Below are positions 23,128-28,087 of a stretch of 28,087 bases of DNA, piece by piece. A program made the position numbers and the translations under genes. The notes beneath the pieces are model-generated. The model did not search any database, had not been told where the DNA came from, and saw only the letters and a program-made list of their open reading frames with translations. The DNA lies in the IMG/VR virus record IMGVR_UViG_3300023223_000118, positions 1 through 28,087 of that record; one strand, 5' to 3'. Origin of the DNA: a virus. Within the stretch, counting starts at the first letter, position 1, and each line of letters opens with the position of its first letter.

Positions 23128-23529
23128 TTAGAATCCAGTTACGTGAAATCTATGAGTTGAACATTGAACATCTGCGGCACAAGCTGGTATTTCATCTAAA
23201 GGTGTAGCGACTACTGCTCCTGTTTCAAAGAAATGAAGTGTTCCTGTAGCTGCGGCATCACAGGCTGCAAATCTATATTCTACTGCATATCCATCTATGT
23301 TACATGCTCCATCGGAATGATTTCCAACTTGAACAGTTAATAAAGTAGTAATTCTTCCACCTGCTGATAAGTCAACTGCGTACCCTGCGGCACATGCTGG
23401 ATAAGCACAGGCTCCAATGGCAAAGCAAATAACTGCTTCTTTAATTCTACTAGTTAAAACCGATTGTTTACTCAGAGTCTTTCCAGTTATACTTTGGAAA
23501 TTTGAGTTCACTGTTGATACAAGTGCCAT
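23128..23529 (-). CDS. probable capsid decoration protein, 133 aa
   Basis: The gene directly downstream of the major capsid gene. An N-terminal helical lead (STVNSNFQSITGKTLSKQS) is followed by a strand-rich body with ICFAIGACAYPACAAG and RITTLLTVQVGNHSD. About 9 cysteines in 133 residues, one of the densest. The position suggests a decoration or minor capsid protein; no fold is recognised. It has a CTTTATAAA promoter just after the capsid terminator, so it is transcribed separately. Confidence 0.6.
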   Translation of the reverse strand: MALVSTVNSNFQSITGKTLSKQSVLTSRIKEAVICFAIGACAYPACAAGYAVDLSAGGRITTLLTVQVGNHSDGACNIDGYAVEYRFAACDAAATGTLHFFETGAVVATPLDEIPACAADVQCSTHRFHVTGF

Positions 23530-23550
23530 ATAGATATAGGTTATCGTTTT

Positions 23551-23561
23551 GGTTTATAAAG
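23551..23561 (-). promoter_or_regulatory. TATA box for the decoration gene
   Basis: The minus strand reads CTTTATAAACC, about 26-31 nt before the ATG at 23529, and 16 nt beyond the T-tract of the capsid terminator. Confidence 0.7.
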
Positions 23562-23576
23562 ATTGTGTGTGGTAAT

Positions 23577-23607
23577 AAAAAAACTCTTCAAACCCATCTT
23601 CAAAGAG
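23577..23607 (-). terminator. stem-loop plus T-tract terminator behind the capsid gene
   Basis: On the minus strand a 9-bp stem (CTCTTTGAA pairing with TTTGAAGAG, two G-T wobbles) closes a GATGGG loop at 23607-23584 and is followed at once by seven T (23583-23577). It lies 36 nt after the capsid stop codon and just before the next promoter. Confidence 0.75.
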
Positions 23608-23642
23608 GCTAGTTTTCAAATGCTGAGATAGTACTATAGATT

Positions 23643-24890
23643 CTATAGGCTAATATCTCGGATCTTACCTTGCGACCTAAAGTGTCGACAAACGGTTTGA
23701 CCCATTGTCCTAAAGAGTCCTTCTTCTGCAAATCTACCAGTGATATAAGGATATCCCGGTGTACGTCTTGTTGCTTCATAGTATTCAGTTGGTATGTTTA
23801 TCATGATACCCAATCTTGGATAACCATATCCTTCTGCATCAGATGTATCTAATGCAAATAGTCTTCCAATCTCATTGGCGTCACAAGCATTGCTTGGTGC
23901 GTCTTTGGATGGAATGAATGGAACTCCATAAATAGAGTCTACATGAATACCTACTCCGGTTCCCTTGAATGTTTGGATTCCGTTTACGTCAATCTGTACT
24001 AGGGCTTCGCCATATGGGTTCGCAATACGAACACTTGGCATGTACAATCCTTGAACTTCGGAATAAACTTCGTGTGAACCGAGGAATACGTTTGGATCTT
24101 TGCCTGCTTGTACTCTGATTGTTCTTAAGAATGTTCTTAAGGTATCATCAGTTAGTACGCCATTTGTACCAATAGTTCCACTTGGGGAAATAACGGTTGT
24201 ATCAAATGCGGCACTTACAGCGTCTCTATCTATTACAGTTGTGTCAGGTGTCCATGGATCATAGAAGCCAGAGCCTCCTCCACCAGTTACATCTTCCTCT
24301 GCATCAGATGAAACAATTCTATCAAGTGTTTCCCAATCGTCAGTACCTAGATAAGCACAGCAACATGCGGCTGCTTCTGCTTCTACGTCTGCGAGTAACA
24401 TTCTATTAAGTAGTTCTTTATGTTGAACTGCTCCGAACAATCGTAGTGAACCTAGTCCACCCCATATGTCGTCTTTAGAATGTGTTGCTAACCATTCCAT
24501 TACTTCTGAAACGGCTATTGGATATTGTACTGTTCTTGGTTTAATATCTATTTCTGCAAATGTTGGAAGTACTGCGTCGGCAATAATTCCGCCTTCTGGG
24601 GTACCACCTAATACGGTGACACAACAGTTCATGCAACAAAAGTCAATACTATCTGCTTTGGCGGTAATAACCCTCCATCCAGATTTATCCCAAGGATACT
24701 TTGGTAGAATACCAAATGCGTTTGCTTCAAGATTAAGCTGTGCCCATGCATATGCGCCAAATACGGCGTTAAATGTACCAGTTGTACAAGTTTGCAATCG
24801 TGCATCAGCTTTTTGTAGGAAGTTTCTATTCCATCCGTAGTGAAGTGCCTCTAACTCATCAATTGTGGTGAGTTGATATGGGTTTACCAT
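23643..24890 (-). CDS. major capsid protein, HK97-fold
   Basis: 415 aa, in the protease-scaffold-capsid order. The N-terminus reads MVNPYQLTTIDELEALHYGW. Central text includes WRVITAKADSID, VLGGTPEGG, IADAVLPTFAEIDIKPRTVQYPIAVSEVMEWL (spine-helix and P-domain-like) and a C-terminal YGVPFIPSKDAP...IPTEYYEATRRTPGYPYITGRF. About 10 cysteines form small clusters (DFCCMNCC around 84-90 and AACCCAYLG around 175). GC content and codons are richer than in most neighbours, as expected for a very highly expressed gene. It starts at ATG in an overlap with the scaffold, with a GAGGT ribosome binding site. Confidence 0.9.
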   Translation of the reverse strand: MVNPYQLTTIDELEALHYGWNRNFLQKADARLQTCTTGTFNAVFGAYAWAQLNLEANAFGILPKYPWDKSGWRVITAKADSIDFCCMNCCVTVLGGTPEGGIIADAVLPTFAEIDIKPRTVQYPIAVSEVMEWLATHSKDDIWGGLGSLRLFGAVQHKELLNRMLLADVEAEAAACCCAYLGTDDWETLDRIVSSDAEEDVTGGGGSGFYDPWTPDTTVIDRDAVSAAFDTTVISPSGTIGTNGVLTDDTLRTFLRTIRVQAGKDPNVFLGSHEVYSEVQGLYMPSVRIANPYGEALVQIDVNGIQTFKGTGVGIHVDSIYGVPFIPSKDAPSNACDANEIGRLFALDTSDAEGYGYPRLGIMINIPTEYYEATRRTPGYPYITGRFAEEGLFRTMGQTVCRHFRSQGKIRDISL

Positions 24891-25528
24891 AGTGGTACCT
24901 CTTTTTCGGTTGGGACATAGTATTTACCTTTCATTATATTACGTGCAATTTGTGACAAGCCTTCATAACCAACTGCTCTTGCATCAGCAAGAACTGGATT
25001 TGGATTTGCTTCACCATCGGCAATTGCTTTCTCAACTCGTTGATAAGCGCTTGGTCTTGGTGTTGAAGTTTGTGTAGTTGCTCGTTTTACAACGTCCTTA
25101 GATTTATTTATCTCTCTGCTTTTCTCTTGCATGCTTAGTTTGGCTGGATCAGTCTCAATTGAATTTTGAGGATCTGAGTCGTCAATAGAAGCTTGCTGGG
25201 AATTGCTTTGATAGGTGTCAGGAACTTTCGTCTTGTCACCAATATCTTCGGAGTCAGTGAGTTTTGGTTTGAGAGGTAAATCAGTTGGCTCTTCCATTGC
25301 CTTGATTTTCTCGTCTTGTTTTACAATACGTGAATCAAGTTTTTCAATGGCTGCTGTGATTCCCTTTAGCGTGTCTAGAACTGATTTATTCTCTGGTTCT
25401 TTTTTACCAGTAGGTTTGTTGTCTAGTTCGCTACGGTTATCCTCTTCAGACTTTTTCTCGTCTTCAGGTTTTTTCTCTTCCTCTTCTGCTTTCTTTTCCT
25501 CTTCAGGTTTTTTTTCTTCTTCTGTCAT
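24884..25528 (-). CDS. probable scaffolding protein, 214 aa
   Basis: A very charged N-terminal Glu/Lys repeat (MTEEEKKPEEEKKAEEEEKK), then a coiled-coil candidate (VLDTLKGITAAIEKLDSR), a charged linker, and a C-terminal helical part (LADARAVGYEGLSQIARNIM) that may contact the capsid. Position between protease and major capsid gene fits a scaffold. It has no cysteine. It overlaps the capsid gene by 7 nt. Confidence 0.75.
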   Translation of the reverse strand: MTEEEKKPEEEKKAEEEEKKPEDEKKSEEDNRSELDNKPTGKKEPENKSVLDTLKGITAAIEKLDSRIVKQDEKIKAMEEPTDLPLKPKLTDSEDIGDKTKVPDTYQSNSQQASIDDSDPQNSIETDPAKLSMQEKSREINKSKDVVKRATTQTSTPRPSAYQRVEKAIADGEANPNPVLADARAVGYEGLSQIARNIMKGKYYVPTEKEVPLW

Positions 25529-25560
25529 AATAAGTCCTTATTATAAGAAGGACTGAGGAT

Positions 25561-25570
25561 GTTTATATAG
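25561..25570 (-). promoter_or_regulatory. TATA box for the scaffold-capsid unit
   Basis: The minus strand reads CTATATAAAC, 33-42 nt before the scaffold ATG at 25528, giving a short leader containing AAGGAC. A second AT-rich candidate (CTTATAATAAG) lies near 25538-25548. Confidence 0.5.
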
Positions 25571-27191
25571 ATTTTAATGCCAATAGCTTTAATCGAAGTT
25601 TAACTGTTTCTAAATCTGCTACTTTACCTAAGCTATAACCATCATCTTCATGTCCGGCAGATGTAGTAGTTTCATCACGTCCATGTTTAGTTTGTTTTGG
25701 TTTTTGTTCACGGGCACTTATCTGTCTATTGTCACCGGGATCTTGTTGAAACGTTTCATATGAGCCTTTAACACCTGATACCATAATACCTTCTTTATTT
25801 AATCCTTCAGGGTCAGCATCAGCATCTCTTAAGGCTTCTGCCGTTCCATCAATACCAACTCTAACTTTTCCTTTAATTCCATCTTCACTATTGGCACCAC
25901 TCATTGTTTGAGCTTGTATACCACCTTCTTTCTTTTTTGGTTTAATTGCATCTTCTATTGGTTTATCACAATCATGACCTTCATGTATACCAACATTACA
26001 ATATTCTGCTGAACCATATTTATCTAAGTTACTACCATCAACACAGTGAAGATAAGCCTTTCCTTGTATGGGATCAAATCCACGCTCTCCACCAGTTCCT
26101 CTAATTCCCCTAATAGGTTTCTCTGTGACAAGGTTCTCGCCGGGAGTAATTGTTTTTTCTTTGCCCTCGTCGTCGTCGAGAATTTCATGTTTATCGTCAC
26201 TACCAATCATATCCTGATAACTACTTGATTCTGGTGATATAACTTCTTGAACTTCATTTTTTGGATTAAGTGCATCTTTACCAATACCTCCAATACCCAT
26301 ACTGTTTGATGTCTCTCCTAGACTGCCCTCCCCTCCGGGTGCCCCTAATCCAGTACTGTGCATCGTTGTGCATTGTCCTAATGGATCCTCCTGTTTACCG
26401 GCCGTGATAGTATTAGGCTTATGTTTAGGTTTACTAGCTTTAAAGGCAGGGGGATCTTCCTGAAACGGATAGGGTTTGTTGTTTCCATCAGTCGTAGTCC
26501 ACTCCTGACCCTCTGGGTGGTCGGGTTTATCTTCAACTCCAACTCGCTTGGGATCTTTGTCAGTATACTTTGTGTCCATCCACTTATCAACATAGCAACC
26601 GAACTTAGTACACCTGATACAAACATTACCATTTCCTCTCTGAGTGAGATTTGTATTCTTGGTTATATTAGCCTTTGCAATTCTATTGATATTAGTAATT
26701 AGGGCCAATGGTACTGCTGGATCTTCACATACGGCAACCTCATAATGTTCTAAATCTGATAGGGCATATGATATACTACCATCTTTATTTCTAACTGGTT
26801 GTCTATCTGATCTTGTTGCCCCTCCAAATGATAGTCCCTTATATTCTCCTGATTTAATCTTCTCCCATATCTCATTATCTAATTCATAGTCTTTGAATAT
26901 CTCTGCCTGTATTAAAATCGCGGGATAAGTAACACCATTATCCTCTACGGTAGTCTTTTGAAAGTTTAATCCTTTACCAATAATTCTATTACTATGAGTA
27001 TCTGATATAGGTGCTCCTCTTGCAGACCATAAAGGTAAGGCCTTCATTAATTCATCTACAATAGTAATTTCATTCTGTTTATCAACCATTTCTACGGTCA
27101 ATAATCCTTCAAATAATCTTCTATCACTATCTGTAACAGTCAGATCTTTAGTTATAGTTTTAAAAAATTGTACCTTCTGTCTTTTAGCCAT
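25563..27191 (-). CDS. prohead maturation protease with long acidic extension
   Basis: 542 aa. Residues 1-170 match XkdF/U35-type prohead serine proteases: H66 (ISDTHSNRI), S121 (YKGLSFGGATR) and a closing LEHYEVAVCEDPAVPLAL where the third residue (H149 or E151) lies. Residues about 185-215 hold CIRCTKFGCYVDKW, a likely zinc knuckle. The rest is Gly/Asp/Glu/Lys-rich and probably disordered, with a second Cys/His region (LHCVDGS, YCNVGIHEGHDCDK) around 385-415, then a C-terminal helix (ETVKLRLKLLALK). The extension may act as a tethered scaffold. Own CTTTATTAA promoter. Confidence 0.88.
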   Translation of the reverse strand: MAKRQKVQFFKTITKDLTVTDSDRRLFEGLLTVEMVDKQNEITIVDELMKALPLWSARGAPISDTHSNRIIGKGLNFQKTTVEDNGVTYPAILIQAEIFKDYELDNEIWEKIKSGEYKGLSFGGATRSDRQPVRNKDGSISYALSDLEHYEVAVCEDPAVPLALITNINRIAKANITKNTNLTQRGNGNVCIRCTKFGCYVDKWMDTKYTDKDPKRVGVEDKPDHPEGQEWTTTDGNNKPYPFQEDPPAFKASKPKHKPNTITAGKQEDPLGQCTTMHSTGLGAPGGEGSLGETSNSMGIGGIGKDALNPKNEVQEVISPESSSYQDMIGSDDKHEILDDDEGKEKTITPGENLVTEKPIRGIRGTGGERGFDPIQGKAYLHCVDGSNLDKYGSAEYCNVGIHEGHDCDKPIEDAIKPKKKEGGIQAQTMSGANSEDGIKGKVRVGIDGTAEALRDADADPEGLNKEGIMVSGVKGSYETFQQDPGDNRQISAREQKPKQTKHGRDETTTSAGHEDDGYSLGKVADLETVKLRLKLLALKSI

Positions 27192-27214
27192 ATATAATAA
27201 AAAAGGGGTGAGAA

Positions 27215-27223
27215 TTAATAAAG
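27215..27223 (-). promoter_or_regulatory. TATA box for the protease gene
   Basis: The minus strand reads CTTTATTAA, about 27-32 nt before the ATG at 27191. The start context is TATTATATATGG. Confidence 0.7.
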
Positions 27224-27237
27224 ATTCTCTTCTTTCT

Positions 27238-27519
27238 CTAATTTCTTAGCTTGTTACCAACTTTAACTAGGCTATTACCTATTGCGGCTCCACCAAAGAT
27301 TGCTAGGAACACAGGAATAGCGTTTGCTTCAGTTACAATCCCGTTAAATTGGGTTTGAACTACTGCTAATCCTGATACCGTTGCTAAACCAAGAGCATAG
27401 ACGAATTTCTTCACCTTAAACTTGGTTTCTGTGGATGCCAATGCTGCCAGACCGGATATAACTCCGCCTGTCACCAAAGTAATTAACAGTGTGTTGGCCA
27501 ATGCACTTTCGAATACCAT
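27238..27519 (-). CDS. small multi-span membrane protein, holin-like, 93 aa
   Basis: Three hydrophobic stretches are visible: about 7-27 (ANTLLITLVTGGVISGLAAL), 38-53 (FVYALGLATVSGLAVV) and 66-84 (AIPVFLAIFGGAAIGN), with a basic end (KVGNKLRN). Size and topology resemble class I holins, but any small membrane protein could look alike. It lies next to another membrane protein and before the protease, and has its own TATA box. No lysin is visible in the window. Confidence 0.6.
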   Translation of the reverse strand: MVFESALANTLLITLVTGGVISGLAALASTETKFKVKKFVYALGLATVSGLAVVQTQFNGIVTEANAIPVFLAIFGGAAIGNSLVKVGNKLRN

Positions 27520-27540
27520 GGGTTGTCATCAACATCCCAC

Positions 27541-27548
27541 TATATTAA
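27541..27548 (-). promoter_or_regulatory. TATA box for the holin-like gene
   Basis: The minus strand reads TTAATATA about 22-29 nt before the ATG at 27519. Confidence 0.5.
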
Positions 27549-27553
27549 CATTT

Positions 27554-27859
27554 CTACTTATTATTGTGCTCAAATACGGCTCTAGTCAATAATTCTTTGG
27601 CAATGTCCTCTAATTCTGTATGAGGTTCATTTGGATGTAATCTTTTAGTTCCAGTATCTATTATTGTTGCCATAATAATTAATGTTCTATTCATTTGCCA
27701 TACTTCATCTCTTAATGCTTTAAGTTTTTTGGCAAATTCAGTAGTTTGTTTGGATTTATTACGATAATGGTTGATACAATATGCTAATCCACCTATTACG
27801 CCGACAACAATTAATTCTTCAATGAGAAAACTAATGTCACTAAGAAAATCAAACTCCAT
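27554..27859 (-). CDS. membrane-anchored protein with coiled coil, 101 aa
   Basis: One N-terminal membrane segment (about 11-28, ISFLIEELIVVGVIGGLAY) is followed by a basic patch (HYRNKSKQ) and a helix (FAKKLKALRDEVWQMNRTL) with heptad character, then a charged tail ending EHNNK. It starts 11 nt inside the end of the upstream gene, which suggests coupling. It may pair with the holin-like protein, or be a spanin-like or minor virion membrane component. Confidence 0.6.
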   Translation of the reverse strand: MEFDFLSDISFLIEELIVVGVIGGLAYCINHYRNKSKQTTEFAKKLKALRDEVWQMNRTLIIMATIIDTGTKRLHPNEPHTELEDIAKELLTRAVFEHNNK

Positions 27860-28087
27860 ACTCTTCAGTCACCGGTACTAATTCCTTATTTTTAAGTAAT
27901 GCCAGTAAAATTGTTGGTTCTAATTGAACTGCAAATACAAATGGGTCTGGAATTGGTGGCCATATTCTAAATTTACTGTCTCTCCAACAAACTCTTATTA
28001 AAAATTCGTGATACCTATATTTTAACATTTTTTTATCACACATAGGACATATATCTGGATCGAAATCAGGTCTTGCCTTATCATCAT
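27849..28087 (-). CDS. zinc-ribbon-like protein, 5' end outside window
   Basis: The frame is open to the window edge and continues upstream, so the first internal ATG at 28043 is probably not the start. The visible part contains CPMC and then C about 17 residues later in a VCWRDSKF context, followed by WPPIPDPFVFAVQLEPTILLALL. Only three of the usual four ligands are visible. Function not assignable; a head-region or early virion protein is possible. Confidence 0.55.
   Translation of the reverse strand, partial: DDKARPDFDPDICPMCDKKMLKYRYHEFLIRVCWRDSKFRIWPPIPDPFVFAVQLEPTILLALLKNKELVPVTEEYGV

Noticed and set aside
1-28087. tRNA genes, integrase or attachment repeats
   Set aside because: No cloverleaf signature, recombinase motif or terminal direct repeat was seen by eye on either strand; whether this is a free virus or provirus stays open.

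Overview
The window is AT-rich DNA from a tailed (HK97-fold, siphovirus-like) virus or provirus of an archaeon. Archaeal origin is read from the promoters. Most transcription units start with a TATA box about 25-32 nt upstream of an ATG or TTG (typically CTTTATWAA or TTATATA), which leaves little or no leader. Genes inside operons instead carry GAGG/GGTGA ribosome binding sites and 4-nt ATGA or TAATG overlaps. My best host guess is Nitrososphaerota (Thaumarchaeota), from the low GC and the general look of the capsid and protease proteins. This is inference only. No integrase, att site, tRNA, rRNA, CRISPR array or origin was recognised.

Layout. (1) 49-1075, plus strand: five small overlapping genes, several with Cys pairs. 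(2) 1054-5208, minus strand: a packaging unit in the order unknown 72-aa gene, possible small terminase, two zinc-finger microproteins, large terminase, a 411-aa unknown, a zinc-finger microprotein and an RNase H. (3) 5254-6064, plus strand: five more small overlapping genes, divergent from unit 2 around a palindromic TATA box. (4) 5994-7595, minus strand: a Cas4-like nuclease and a TGT/DpdA-like TIM-barrel protein. (5) 7640-28087, minus strand: the structural module in canonical order: membrane proteins, prohead protease, scaffold, major capsid, decoration/LamG/Ig-like proteins, head-tail adaptor, gp10-like neck protein, tail terminator, tail tube, tail assembly chaperone, tape measure, distal tail protein, hub with inserted LamG domains, a run of fibre/adhesin-like genes, and a collar-domain protein. 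No portal gene was found; it may lie outside the window.

Two observations stand out. First, predicted exposed virion proteins are extremely cysteine-rich (roughly 4-8% by hand count, with CC, CCC and CxC clusters), while tape measure, chaperone, scaffold, tail terminator, gp10-like protein and terminase in the same genome have zero or one. The cysteines sit where related domains normally carry Asn, Ser, Thr or Asp (for example FCLPDL for the usual FNLPDL in the collar domain). Second, the tail assembly chaperone contains a perfect T TTT TTA slippery heptamer, and the -1 frame stays open for 58 codons encoding a protein-like extension that ends just before the tape measure gene. This is a strong candidate for programmed -1 frameshifting in an archaeal virus.

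Other notable features are a near-invariant TTATATATGG element at leaderless start codons, a stem-loop plus T-tract terminator behind the major capsid gene, a 54-bp tandem repeat, paralogous fibre genes, and base-composition islands inside the terminase, chaperone and capsid genes.
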